Below the pieces are notes generated by a model. That model saw only the letters and a list, made by a program, of their open reading frames with translations, was not told the DNA's origin and searched no databases. Shown one piece after another: positions 9,021 through 18,457 of a stretch of 64,000 bases of DNA. Positions within the stretch are counted from its first letter, which is position 1. The number at the start of each line of letters is the position of its first letter. The translations under genes and the position numbers were made by a program. The DNA comes from Pelagihabitans pacificus (GTDB taxonomy: Bacteria; Bacteroidota; Bacteroidia; Flavobacteriales; Flavobacteriaceae): NCBI RefSeq assembly GCF_009371985.2, contig NZ_VIKU02000001.1, forward strand, positions 1,612,001 through 1,676,000, given 5' to 3'.

Positions 9021-10358
9021 TTATTTGGAATTGCCTTCCGGTGCGGGATCGAAGACCCATTTATCGGCATACATGCCGTAGACTAGACCAATTTCGTTTT
9101 CCTGTACATATTTTTCGTCCTTCCCGGGATCAAAGTTCACGTTGTAGACATACACTTTGATGCCCGCATCCCTTAGTGCTAGGAGTAAATCGATTTCTTT
9201 CTGTATAATTCTTCTGGATAGCGCTACATATTGCACCTTATTGGCTTCCAAATACGTCAACTTATCCCCCTTTATTTTCGCTAAGGGTTCTTGGGAAATC
9301 ATGGGTGATATCCCATTTTTTGAGGCCTCCTCTATAGACATCAGGCTAAAGAGTTCCATGACCAACCTACTTTTATCAACGAACTGTTCGGCAAATTGGA
9401 TAGGGTCGTTCACCTTATCGGTAACCAAAATAGCGTCGGGATGGGCAGCGAACCATCGGTTGATCGCCTCAAAGTCCATCGTGGTGTACTTTCCATAAAT
9501 TTTGTGCTTCTTAAACTCGGCGTGGGTTACCGGCAGTTCCCCCGTGTAATCTGTAAATCGGGCCCACATTTTCCAATCATGCGCCGCCACGAGTTGGCCG
9601 TCCTTGGTTTTAATAATATCCAGCTCAAATAGCCGGAATCCCCTCCTGTAGTTTTGATCGAGGGCTTCGAGGCTATTGGTTGATTTGATACCGTCTACTT
9701 CACCTCCGGCATGGGCGATATAGCGATCGTTGCTCGGTTCGAATTCATACCGGATCCTTGGAAAATACTCATGTTCATGCCGAATATCGTCGGGAATGTC
9801 CAAATTTAGACGAATGGATACATCATCGACTCTTTCCTCAATTTTTCCGTTGAAGTTGTGCATGGCATAGGCTTGCCTATTTTTGAGTCTTCCTAATACC
9901 GTAAATCCAAGTTTTTGAAGTTCTTCGGCGTACTTACTGAGCGCGCCGGCAGCGGAATCGTGCGCCAGAACTGCAAAAACGGCGTTGTTCTCTTGCAATT
10001 TTTTGAGAACGGTCATAAGCTCCTCCGATGCTTTTTCGCTTCCGTAGGTATCGAATGATTTGAATTCGTAATCGGAAGAAGTTTTAAAGTGCACCACTGT
10101 CAATCCCCTTTCAACTCCCTCCTGGACACCACCGATCGAAAAACCACTTTTCTTTTGTGCATGAAAGCCGTGGCTGTTCAATACAATCTGGTCTTCGGAA
10201 AGAATAAATAAGTTGGCAGTTTCCCCTTTTTTAGCGGCTAGAAGATTTATTGGCGAACCCCAAACGAGTACAATAACAAGGGAACAAAACAGTGAAGTAT
10301 TCACTAAACGATTGGTTTTGTCATATAGGAGATCATATATAGTAGTTATGAGGCGCAT
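9021..10358 (-). CDS. Secreted ILEI/FAM3-like domain fused to GDPD-like phosphodiesterase
   Basis: The 445-residue protein begins with an export signal (hydrophobic residues about 20-36, L-A-A near 39-42). Residues about 47-168 form an ILEI/FAM3-type domain: S-G-F-S-I-G-G, R-G-L-T-V-V-H-F, F-D-T-Y-G, L-A-H-D-S-A-A-G-A and R-Q-A-Y-A. Residues about 210-440 form a glycerophosphodiester phosphodiesterase barrel: His216 in I-A-H-A-G-G, Glu245/Asp247 in F-E-L-D, His260 in A-A-H-D-W, Lys315 in V-T-D-K. The usual HRG is HAGG here. It probably acts in the periplasm or on the surface on glycerophosphodiesters. It is closely related to the C-terminal half of the 992-residue protein at 25949-28927, which matches it through both domains to the end (L-V-Y-G-M-Y-A-D). 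It appears monocistronic. Confidence 0.82.
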   Translation of the reverse strand: MRLITTIYDLLYDKTNRLVNTSLFCSLVIVLVWGSPINLLAAKKGETANLFILSEDQIVLNSHGFHAQKKSGFSIGGVQEGVERGLTVVHFKTSSDYEFKSFDTYGSEKASEELMTVLKKLQENNAVFAVLAHDSAAGALSKYAEELQKLGFTVLGRLKNRQAYAMHNFNGKIEERVDDVSIRLNLDIPDDIRHEHEYFPRIRYEFEPSNDRYIAHAGGEVDGIKSTNSLEALDQNYRRGFRLFELDIIKTKDGQLVAAHDWKMWARFTDYTGELPVTHAEFKKHKIYGKYTTMDFEAINRWFAAHPDAILVTDKVNDPIQFAEQFVDKSRLVMELFSLMSIEEASKNGISPMISQEPLAKIKGDKLTYLEANKVQYVALSRRIIQKEIDLLLALRDAGIKVYVYNVNFDPGKDEKYVQENEIGLVYGMYADKWVFDPAPEGNSK

Positions 10359-10566
10359 AACAAAAGAAGATTTGGTTGCTACTTGAACGCAATTGCATCA
10401 ATCTTATTGCAGGTTTCTCACCACGATAGGTACCTTTTTGAATTTTAGGGGCCCATAGTAACATTTGCATTGTTCGTATCTTTCTTTTGGCTCCGTAATT
10501 TGCTTATCTCATCCGTTAGGCTGTAAACAGGACTCAACTCGGTGATCCATCTTAAATATTTAATCG

Positions 10567-10574
10567 TAATTTTG
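10567..10574 (+). promoter_or_regulatory. -7 element upstream of the DUF6909-like gene
   Basis: TAATTTTG matches TAnnTTTG, 14 bp before the ATG at 10589. It probably starts transcription of the polysaccharide locus. No -33 TTG was seen at normal spacing. Confidence 0.45.
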
Positions 10575-10588
10575 CTCGAAATTCTACA

Positions 10589-12274
10589 ATGGGCAAAACA
10601 ACCAACACCACCCGTGCACAGGAATCGACCAACGCTATCGAGCGTTTGTATATTACGATGCGCCACTTGTTCAACCGTGGTTTTTATAAACCTACGGGCG
10701 TTTCCGGCGAGACTCTGAAGAACGCCCTGCTTCAATTACGTCCTGAGATTTATGGAAGCATCGCCGAGGAAAAGGCAGAACTGAACGGATTGATCTATGT
10801 TTTGGAGCGTTTGCCGGAAGGAATCGAGCAATGCCGTTTTATCAATCTTACTTCGGACGAGGGCTACGGGAAATCGCATTTTAAACCGATCATACCGCCC
10901 AAAAGAAGACGTAATTGCTATCGGATCGACAAGGAGCAAATGAATGTTGAGATTACCAGGGGCCGATCGGATATTTACGACATTCTTACCCATTTGACCT
11001 TCCTTTTTATTGAATCACAAAAGATTTGCAAACGGGTATTGATCGAGGATACCGACAAAACCATCCGTGACTGGACAAAGTTGGAGTCTGCGGTTAGAAA
11101 AACAAAATTAACCCAAGCGGAAAAGGAAGTCGCTTTGATCCATACAGCCAATATCCTTGGACGTTCTTTCGAGGAAGTGTTGGAGGTATACTCGAAATTC
11201 GCCACCAAAACGAATCCTGAACGCTTTCTCCACATCGTGTACTGGATGGGAAAATTGGCCATTGAGGAAGAGGTAACGGGAGAGAAGCGGGCCATCACCT
11301 TCAGCACCCTGCTTCGCGAGCGCCTGGGCCATCATATTCACGGGGAACTTTGGGCCGATACCATTAAGGAAACCCTTTCAAAACACGGGTTGCTACAGCG
11401 CCCCATTCATATTATCAGTGCCAATATGCATAGCGTAATGAACTCCCTTTTTGCACGGAATGCATTAAAGAAAGAGTTTCCGAACAACGGCTCCTTGGAA
11501 ATCTATGAGGCGCTGAGCTCTTCCTCGAATACGGCCCTGCGAAAAAAGGTGACCACGATGGCCAAGAACAATGGAATGGTCGAATTGATCGATACGTCAG
11601 GGACCAATATCGATGTGCAGATTTTTGATATGGCCAAGATTGGAAAAGATGCTTGTTGTTATGAACTTGCGGCCGACCTATCGGAAGACCAAAAACCTGT
11701 TATCTTTGTGATGGACTATGCCTTTGGGGAGCAGGCGTATGAAACGGTCGATGAGTTGCTGCGACCGTTCGGAAAAGGCAAGAAGAAAAGGGTCTTTTTG
11801 AACATAGAGTCCATTTCGATTATGGGAAAGGCAGGTATTTTGGAGGGGGGTAAAGGGGATCTGATGATTCCGTCGGCCCATATTTTTGAAGGTACGGCAG
11901 ATAATTATCCCTTTAAGAACGAGTTGTGCGCAGCGGATTTTGAGGGCTATGGCCTAAGGGTTTTTGAGGGTACCATGGTGACGGTTTTGGGAACATCACT
12001 CCAAAACAAGGATATCTTGAAGTTTTTTTATAATAGTACCTGGAACGTTGTCGGACTTGAAATGGAGGGGGTGCACTACCAGAAAGCGATACAGTCGGCC
12101 TCCAAGATACGTAAAAGCATTCGTGAAGATGTAAAGGTTCGATATGCCTACTATGCTTCGGATAATCCGTTGGAGACCGGTAGCACTTTGGCTTCCGGAG
12201 GGTTGGGCACTACCGGCGTAAAACCGACTTACTTGATCACCGATAAGATTCTAAAACAAATTTTCAATTCGTAA
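10589..12274 (+). CDS. DUF6909-like protein with nucleoside-phosphorylase-like C-terminal part
   Basis: This 561-residue soluble protein is one I associate with a conserved flavobacterial family of unknown function (DUF6909, tentative). Residues about 1-280 are helical with no motif I can name. Residues about 365-560 resemble the purine nucleoside phosphorylase/MTAN fold: G-K-A-G-I-L-E-G-G-K-G-D-L-M-I-P (413-428), E-M-E-G (491-494) in the position of the ribose-binding Met-Glu motif, and S-D-N (524-526) where the family has its catalytic Ser-Asp. It has no signal peptide. It lies 3 bp upstream of the Wzz-like gene, so it is probably co-expressed with the polysaccharide genes. Catalytic activity is inference only. 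Confidence 0.7.
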   Translation: MGKTTNTTRAQESTNAIERLYITMRHLFNRGFYKPTGVSGETLKNALLQLRPEIYGSIAEEKAELNGLIYVLERLPEGIEQCRFINLTSDEGYGKSHFKPIIPPKRRRNCYRIDKEQMNVEITRGRSDIYDILTHLTFLFIESQKICKRVLIEDTDKTIRDWTKLESAVRKTKLTQAEKEVALIHTANILGRSFEEVLEVYSKFATKTNPERFLHIVYWMGKLAIEEEVTGEKRAITFSTLLRERLGHHIHGELWADTIKETLSKHGLLQRPIHIISANMHSVMNSLFARNALKKEFPNNGSLEIYEALSSSSNTALRKKVTTMAKNNGMVELIDTSGTNIDVQIFDMAKIGKDACCYELAADLSEDQKPVIFVMDYAFGEQAYETVDELLRPFGKGKKKRVFLNIESISIMGKAGILEGGKGDLMIPSAHIFEGTADNYPFKNELCAADFEGYGLRVFEGTMVTVLGTSLQNKDILKFFYNSTWNVVGLEMEGVHYQKAIQSASKIRKSIREDVKVRYAYYASDNPLETGSTLASGGLGTTGVKPTYLITDKILKQIFNS

Positions 12275-12277
12275 TAT

Positions 12278-13288
12278 ATGGGAAATCAAAGAGAAACTGC
12301 TTCCAATGATTCCGAAGAAATAGAATTGGGCAAGTTACTGCAGTTATTCCGAAAAGGATTCAACCGTATTTTTAGCGGTGTTTTGCGCATCTTCCTTTAC
12401 TTGAAGAAGAATGCCATAAAACTTGGACTTCTTATCATACTGGGAATTGCGGTCGGACTGTTACTGAATACGTTTATAGACAAAAAACTAAAAACGGAAG
12501 TGATAGTGAAGCCCAATTTTCAAAGCAAGGACTACTTGTATGACGTAGTGGATGAAATTCAGGCAAATATCCTTACAAAGGACACTCTTTTTTTTAGCAA
12601 TCTGGGAATTGAAGTAGCTGAAATACGTGGGTTTGAAGTTACAGTGTCACCTATTGAAAACAAAGAACTGGACAAAGAGGATACAAAAGAGCGAAACGAG
12701 TATCTTGATATTTTACAAAATTACAAGGAAAACGATTTTGTTGTTGAAGCTATTAAGTCAGAAATTTTAAAGAATACGGTGCTTACCCATAGAATAACAT
12801 TTTATCATAGAGACAAGGAAAAGGGAGCGGAATATGCATCCAAACTTGTTGGTTACATCAACGACAATCCATACTTTAATGAACTGAAAAAGGTGTCTTC
12901 TGAAAATGCCCTGGAAAGAATTAGCAAGAATACCGAATTAGTTGAACAAATCGACATATTGGTTAACAATTACTCGCAACAATTGTCTTCGGAAAACAAA
13001 GTGGTCGGTCGCGAAGGGATGGTATTATTTGATAAGGAGAAGGAGGTCGATATCACAGCCTTACTGTCCTTAAAGAACAGACTAATTAAAGAAATAGAGG
13101 AAAAACGAATTGAGATATTCGAACAGAACAACGCAATCAAGATTATAAATTTTGGAAAGCCACAAGAGGTAAAAAAACAGTTTTTGAATAAAAGTCTTAC
13201 ATTGATTCCAGCGATTTTTCTGGGAATATTTTTTGTAGTATCCTTGATAACATACCTAAACAAAAGATCCAAAGAACTTATCGAATAG
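12278..13288 (+). CDS. Wzz-like polysaccharide chain-length determinant
   Basis: The 336-residue protein has two membrane helices (about residues 46-66 and 308-328) flanking a periplasmic, mainly helical/coiled-coil part, the layout of Wzz/PCP-1 proteins. No cytoplasmic kinase domain is attached, so it is a PCP-1 type rather than a Wzc type. It should set chain length of the Wzy-made polymer. It follows the DUF6909-like gene by 3 bp and precedes rmlB by 55 bp. Confidence 0.8.
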   Translation: MGNQRETASNDSEEIELGKLLQLFRKGFNRIFSGVLRIFLYLKKNAIKLGLLIILGIAVGLLLNTFIDKKLKTEVIVKPNFQSKDYLYDVVDEIQANILTKDTLFFSNLGIEVAEIRGFEVTVSPIENKELDKEDTKERNEYLDILQNYKENDFVVEAIKSEILKNTVLTHRITFYHRDKEKGAEYASKLVGYINDNPYFNELKKVSSENALERISKNTELVEQIDILVNNYSQQLSSENKVVGREGMVLFDKEKEVDITALLSLKNRLIKEIEEKRIEIFEQNNAIKIINFGKPQEVKKQFLNKSLTLIPAIFLGIFFVVSLITYLNKRSKELIE

Positions 13289-13343
13289 AAGAATTTACAA
13301 AGACTGACAATTTGGTCATTCCTATAACATAAAACATCTTTTT

Positions 13344-14393
13344 ATGAATATTTTAATTACCGGAGGTGCGGGCTTTATTGGTTCCCATGTCGTTCGGAAA
13401 TTCGTGAATACATATCCAAAGTATCATATTTACAATTTGGATGCCCTTACCTATGCAGGCAACTTGGAAAACCTAAAGGACATTGAAGATGCCTCTAACT
13501 ACCATTTTATTAAAGGGGATATTGTAGATGAGCGCTTTGTCAACGACCTTTTCGAAAAGCATCGTTTTGACGGTGTCGTACATTTGGCGGCCGAGTCACA
13601 TGTAGACCGTTCGATAAGCGATCCGTTGGCATTTGTCCGGACCAATATCATTGGTACCGTGAACCTTTTAAATGCTGCTAGAAACCTATGGAACGATGAC
13701 TACGAAGGGAAGCGATTCTATCATATTAGTACCGATGAGGTTTATGGTTCTTTAGGCGCTGAAGGTTTGTTTACTGAAACCACTGCTTACGACCCAAATT
13801 CACCCTACTCGGCATCGAAGGCTGGTTCCGACCACTTTGTTCGTGCCTATGGTGAGACATACGAACTCCCCTATGTTATCACAAATTGCTCCAATAATTA
13901 TGGCCCCAACCATTTTCCTGAAAAACTCATTCCTTTGTTTATCAACAATATCTTAGAAAATAAATCTTTACCGGTTTATGGGGATGGAAAATACACACGT
14001 GACTGGCTGTTCGTTGAAGACCACGCCGCAGCGATTGATTTGGTATTCCACAAAGGTAAGAATCACGAAACCTACAATATCGGAGGCTTTAATGAATGGC
14101 AGAATATCGATTTAGTGAGATTATTGTGCAAACTAATGGACCAAAAATTAGATAGGCCATCAGGAGCATCCGAGAAACTTATAACGTATGTCAAGGATCG
14201 TCCGGGCCATGATCTCAGATATGCAATCGATGCAAGCAAAATAAAAAAGGAATTGGGGTGGGAACCTTCGGTTACCTTTGAGGAAGGTTTGGAACGCACA
14301 ATTGATTGGTATTTATCAAATGAAGACTGGCTTCATCACGTGACTTCTGGGGACTATCAACAATACTATGCAAAAATGTACCAAGAGAACTAA
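13344..14393 (+). CDS. rmlB: dTDP-glucose 4,6-dehydratase
   Basis: The 349-residue extended short-chain dehydrogenase carries the N-terminal NAD motif G-G-A-G-F-I-G-S, S-T-D-E-V-Y-G, the catalytic Y-S-A-S-K and N-N-Y-G-P-N-H-F-P-E-K, all characteristic of RmlB. It makes dTDP-4-keto-6-deoxyglucose, the second step towards dTDP-L-rhamnose. It opens the order rmlB-A-C-D. Confidence 0.97.
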   Translation: MNILITGGAGFIGSHVVRKFVNTYPKYHIYNLDALTYAGNLENLKDIEDASNYHFIKGDIVDERFVNDLFEKHRFDGVVHLAAESHVDRSISDPLAFVRTNIIGTVNLLNAARNLWNDDYEGKRFYHISTDEVYGSLGAEGLFTETTAYDPNSPYSASKAGSDHFVRAYGETYELPYVITNCSNNYGPNHFPEKLIPLFINNILENKSLPVYGDGKYTRDWLFVEDHAAAIDLVFHKGKNHETYNIGGFNEWQNIDLVRLLCKLMDQKLDRPSGASEKLITYVKDRPGHDLRYAIDASKIKKELGWEPSVTFEEGLERTIDWYLSNEDWLHHVTSGDYQQYYAKMYQEN

Positions 14394-14459
14394 TGCAGTA
14401 AGTGGTTAAATGTAGCCATATCCCGATGAGCCGTCGGGAAGGACTTAAAAAAGAAATAA

Positions 14460-15329
14460 ATGAAAGGAATAATACTAGCAGGCGGTTCCGGAACACGTCT
14501 ACATCCTTTAACGTTGTCGGTGAGTAAGCAGTTGATGCCTATTTATGACAAACCCATGATCTATTACCCTTTGAGCACGTTGATGTATTCGGGGATTCGG
14601 GAAATATTGATTATATCTACCCCAAAAGACCTTCCCTTGTTCAAAGAACTGCTTGGTGATGGACAGAAGTACGGATGCTCTTTTTCCTATGCGGTACAGG
14701 AGGCCCCGAACGGGTTGGCCGAAGCATTTATTATTGGTGCTGACTTTATTGGGGACGACAAAGTCGCTTTGATCCTGGGCGATAACATCTTCTATGGGTC
14801 TGGGTTGGCAAAACTACTGCAGTCGAATAATGATCCCGATGGGGGCATTATCTATGCGTACCGGGTACATGATCCCGAGCGTTATGGCGTGGTGGAATTC
14901 GATGAAATGGGTAAGGCCATCAGTATAGAGGAAAAACCGGAGGAACCCAAATCGAACTACGCGGTGCCCGGTATCTACTTCTATGATAACAGCGTCGTGG
15001 AAATCGCGAAAAATATCCCGCCCAGCAAAAGGGGGGAACTCGAGATTACCGATGTTAACAAAGTATACCTTCAAAAGGGAAAGCTGAGTGTCAGTATTTT
15101 GGACCGGGGAACCGCTTGGCTCGATACGGGTACCTTCCAATCCTTGATGCAGGCATCCCAGTTTGTAGAGGTAATCGAGGAACGACAAGGGCTTAAAATC
15201 GGGGCCATTGAAACAGCGGCCTATGAAATGGGCTATATTGACAAAGAGCAATTCAAGCGACTGGCTGAGCCGTTGATGAAAAGTGGGTACGGAAAAAATC
15301 TACTGGGAATCTTAAATAAGCATCAATGA
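14460..15329 (+). CDS. rmlA: Glucose-1-phosphate thymidylyltransferase
   Basis: This 289-residue protein has the nucleotidyltransferase start [13 protein letters not shown], followed by [12 protein letters not shown]. It also has L-G-D-N-I-F-Y-G and the C-terminal regulatory part typical of RmlA. It makes dTDP-glucose, the first step of dTDP-rhamnose synthesis. Its stop overlaps the rmlC start by 4 bp (ATGA), indicating translational coupling. Confidence 0.97.
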   Translation: MKGIILAGGSGTRLHPLTLSVSKQLMPIYDKPMIYYPLSTLMYSGIREILIISTPKDLPLFKELLGDGQKYGCSFSYAVQEAPNGLAEAFIIGADFIGDDKVALILGDNIFYGSGLAKLLQSNNDPDGGIIYAYRVHDPERYGVVEFDEMGKAISIEEKPEEPKSNYAVPGIYFYDNSVVEIAKNIPPSKRGELEITDVNKVYLQKGKLSVSILDRGTAWLDTGTFQSLMQASQFVEVIEERQGLKIGAIETAAYEMGYIDKEQFKRLAEPLMKSGYGKNLLGILNKHQ

Positions 15330-15871
15330 AGGTGACAGAAACAAGACTAAATGGTTGTTTTATCCTCGAACCTGCCATTTTCAGTGATGAACGGGGCTAT
15401 TTTACCGAATCTTTTAACGCCGCACGCTTTAATAAGGCTGTCGGATCTGAAGTGCATTTCGTACAGGACAATCAATCGTTCTCTACCCAGGGCGTGGTAC
15501 GGGCCCTACATTACCAGCTTGGGGAATATGCCCAGGCAAAGTTGGTAAGGGTGCTTAGTGGTACCGTTCTTGATGTTGCGGTAGATCTTCGTAAAGACTC
15601 TCCCACCTTTGGACAACATGTGGCGGTAGAACTCAGTTATGAAAACAAAAAACAATTATTCATACCTCGAGGTTTTGCCCATGGTTTTGTGGTGTTGACA
15701 GATACTGCTGAGTTTTTCTATAAATGCGATAATTATTACCATAAAGATGCGGAGGGAGGTATTCTGTACAACGACCCTACCCTGAATATCGATTGGAAAT
15801 TACCGTCCGATCAGCTAAAGGTTTCCGAAAAGGACTCGGTATTGCCAACTTTTGACAGTGCGAGGATATGA
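15326..15871 (+). CDS. rmlC: dTDP-4-dehydrorhamnose 3,5-epimerase
   Basis: The 181-residue cupin has the RmlC hallmarks: [26 protein letters not shown] (catalytic His) and [12 protein letters not shown]. It performs the third step of dTDP-L-rhamnose synthesis. It overlaps rmlA and rmlD by 4 bp on each side. Confidence 0.97.
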   Translation: MKVTETRLNGCFILEPAIFSDERGYFTESFNAARFNKAVGSEVHFVQDNQSFSTQGVVRALHYQLGEYAQAKLVRVLSGTVLDVAVDLRKDSPTFGQHVAVELSYENKKQLFIPRGFAHGFVVLTDTAEFFYKCDNYYHKDAEGGILYNDPTLNIDWKLPSDQLKVSEKDSVLPTFDSARI

Positions 15872-16734
15872 AGCGAGTTCTAGTTACGGGAGGTCAAGGC
15901 CAATTGGCCACTTGCATAAGGGATATCGCGGGAGATTATCCGTACTACGATTTTACCTTTATAGATTTAGACGAACTTGATATAACGGACCAAATGGCCG
16001 TAGAGAACTATTTTGATCAAAACCGTATGTCGGTTTGTGTGAATTGTGCTGCCTACACCGCAGTGGACAAGGCAGAGGTCGAGAATGAGATGACGGAAAA
16101 GGTGAATGTAGACGGCGCGAAACACCTTGCGGAAGCCTGCAAGGCCCAGAATGCGGTATTTATACAGATATCGACGGATTTTGTATTCGACGGCAACAGT
16201 TCTTCACCTTATACCGAAAAAGATAAGACCAACCCTCTAAGTGTCTATGGGTTGACGAAGCTGGCTGGCGAGGTGGCAACAGCAAACGCGCTGGACAATC
16301 ATTATATCCTAAGGACCTCCTGGTTATATTCCGAACATGGGAACAATTTTTTGAAAACCATGCTTAGACTGGGTGCTGAAAGGGAACAGTTGGGTGTGGT
16401 GTTTGATCAGATCGGCACTCCTACCTACGCTGGTGATTTAGCTCAACTGGTCTTGAAAATTATTACGGAAAAAGTCGATGCCTTTGGCACCTATCATTTT
16501 AGTAATGAAGGAGTAGCCAGTTGGTACGATTTTGCAAAGGCTATTTTTGATTTGAGCGGTACGGCGGTAAAACTGTTACCTATAAAAGCGGAGGCATATC
16601 CAACGCCCGCCAGAAGACCGGCTTTTAGCGTACTGGACAAGTCAAAAATCAAAGCGGCACTTAATATAGAAATCCCTTATTGGAGGGATAGTTTGGTCAC
16701 GGCGTTAAAAAAAATAGAAGAGGGAAACCACTAA
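15868..16734 (+). CDS. rmlD: dTDP-4-dehydrorhamnose reductase
   Basis: The 288-residue short-chain dehydrogenase has G-G-Q-G-Q-L-A at the N-terminus, N-C-A-A-Y-T-A-V-D-K-A-E, S-T-D-F-V-F-D-G and Y-G-L-T-K-L-A-G-E (catalytic Tyr/Lys). It completes dTDP-L-rhamnose with NADPH. It overlaps rmlC by 4 bp and is followed at 8 bp by the methyltransferase fusion. Confidence 0.96.
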   Translation: MKRVLVTGGQGQLATCIRDIAGDYPYYDFTFIDLDELDITDQMAVENYFDQNRMSVCVNCAAYTAVDKAEVENEMTEKVNVDGAKHLAEACKAQNAVFIQISTDFVFDGNSSSPYTEKDKTNPLSVYGLTKLAGEVATANALDNHYILRTSWLYSEHGNNFLKTMLRLGAEREQLGVVFDQIGTPTYAGDLAQLVLKIITEKVDAFGTYHFSNEGVASWYDFAKAIFDLSGTAVKLLPIKAEAYPTPARRPAFSVLDKSKIKAALNIEIPYWRDSLVTALKKIEEGNH

Positions 16735-16742
16735 AAGAAAAT

Positions 16743-18434
16743 ATGAAAGTAAAAGAGTTGGCATTTAATGAAGAATATGGGATATACTTGAATCCTGGTA
16801 AAGTCATCGACTATAGTGATGGCGCAAAAAGCGAACAGTATACCTTTGATTCCTTGAAAAATGCAAAAGATACCTCCATTTTCTCAATGGAACTCTTTGA
16901 ACGTATCCGGGATTGGAGCAGCGAGTATCATTTGACCACCTTTAGAGCCAATATTCTACGCCCCTTAAAGATTAAGAAGGAACATAAGGTACTGGAAATC
17001 GGTGCTGGTTGCGGGGCTATAACAAGGTATTTGGGCGAGACCGGAGCGACAATTACTGCGGTCGAGGGAAGCCTGTCGAGAGCAAGGTGTATCGCCGAGC
17101 GCTGTAGAGATCTGGAAAATGTTACTGTGGTGTGCAGTAATGTAGAGGATGTTGAGTTTGAGGAAAAATTCGATATTATCACTTTAATAGGTGTTTTTGA
17201 ATATACTGCCAAGTATTCAAATCGTGACAATCCTTTTTATACAGCCTTGAAAAGTTATGCAAGCCTCTTAAAGCCCGATGGTTCCCTTGTGATTGCCATT
17301 GAGAACAAATTGGGTCTAAAATATTTCTCCGGTTATAATGAAGACCATTTTGCAGAGGCCTACTTTGGTCTTGAAAGTAGGTACGGAGAAAAGGACATCA
17401 CCACTTTTGGCCATGATGAAATCGAGGGGATGTTGAAAAAAAGCGGATTTGAATCCACCGAATTTCTATATCCTTTTCCAGATTATAAACTTCCAAAAGT
17501 GGTGATCACGGATAGCGGTTTGAAAAACGATGACTTCAACGCGGCTGATTTGATTCGTTTTACCAAGGACCGACACTATAATCCCAGGCCCAAAGCAAAT
17601 TTGCTCAATGAATATTTGGTTTGGGACTCCTTGGCTGAAAATGGATTGATAAAGGATCTTTCCAACTCATTTTTAATTGTTGCCTCCAAAAGCACGAACC
17701 AAGAATTGCTAGGTCAATCGCTTTTGGCAGAGTATTATACCTGTAATAGATTTGAGCCCCACAATACCCGTGCTTCCTTCCATATTCTGGGGGAAGATAA
17801 AATTAGGGTTCGGAAAAGCCGACTAGGGAATGAACCTGTAGCTGTGGGTAGCGGCCTGTCGCAGCATATTCAGAACGAATCGGACTATATTATAGGCGCT
17901 AATTTGCACCATATCATTACCGGGGCGTTGTTTAAGAGACGTTTTTCTGAATTTGAGGGATATATGGTGGACTGGGTAAATTATTTGAAGTCGGAGACAT
18001 TGGTTCATGACAGTGGGGCAGCTTCCCTGGTCAGGCCCGAATTTTTCGATGCGCTGCCTTTCAATATCATTGTTGATGAGAATGGCAAGTTTAATCTTTT
18101 TGATCAGGAATGGACGACAGAAGAGCCCTTTGACATCACTTTTTTGGTAGTACGTTACCTTGCCATGCACAAACGGAACAAAGGTCTGTACCGCGGGTAC
18201 TCGAGCTCCTATTCAGGGTTTGTAAATCGGGTACTTTTGAAGTGCGGTCTCCAGGAAATCAGCAAAAGCAAGTTGAAAAAATACGAGGCCCAAGACAAGG
18301 TTATTCGAAATAAGGTAAATAGACCGGGGGGCTTGGCCCCTTTGCAAATAAAAAAGTCGTTGGTTTTTCTGTTATTGCATAAATTAAAGGAAATCAAAAA
18401 GTATCTTTTATACGGGGTCTTTGCGCAAAGATAA
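16743..18434 (+). CDS. SAM-dependent methyltransferase fused to a kinase-like C-terminal domain
   Basis: This is a 563-residue protein. Residues about 65-235 form a class I methyltransferase with motif I V-L-E-I-G-A-G-C-G-A, an acidic V-E-G after it, and the post-motif I-E-N-K-L-G-L-K-Y-F-S-G. The remaining 300 residues are not a methyltransferase. Near 435-458 they contain D-A-L-P-F-N-I-I-V-D and L-F-D-Q-E-W, reminiscent of the P-x-N and D-x-E motifs of aminoglycoside phosphotransferase-like kinases. The protein is cytoplasmic. Its position inside the glycan operon suggests sugar or glycan-end modification (methylation, perhaps with phosphorylation), which would also fit a chain-capping role. 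The kinase-like reading is tentative because the N-lobe is not evident. Confidence 0.75.
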   Translation: MKVKELAFNEEYGIYLNPGKVIDYSDGAKSEQYTFDSLKNAKDTSIFSMELFERIRDWSSEYHLTTFRANILRPLKIKKEHKVLEIGAGCGAITRYLGETGATITAVEGSLSRARCIAERCRDLENVTVVCSNVEDVEFEEKFDIITLIGVFEYTAKYSNRDNPFYTALKSYASLLKPDGSLVIAIENKLGLKYFSGYNEDHFAEAYFGLESRYGEKDITTFGHDEIEGMLKKSGFESTEFLYPFPDYKLPKVVITDSGLKNDDFNAADLIRFTKDRHYNPRPKANLLNEYLVWDSLAENGLIKDLSNSFLIVASKSTNQELLGQSLLAEYYTCNRFEPHNTRASFHILGEDKIRVRKSRLGNEPVAVGSGLSQHIQNESDYIIGANLHHIITGALFKRRFSEFEGYMVDWVNYLKSETLVHDSGAASLVRPEFFDALPFNIIVDENGKFNLFDQEWTTEEPFDITFLVVRYLAMHKRNKGLYRGYSSSYSGFVNRVLLKCGLQEISKSKLKKYEAQDKVIRNKVNRPGGLAPLQIKKSLVFLLLHKLKEIKKYLLYGVFAQR

Positions 18435-18457
18435 ATACGGACTGAAATTATTGGGAA

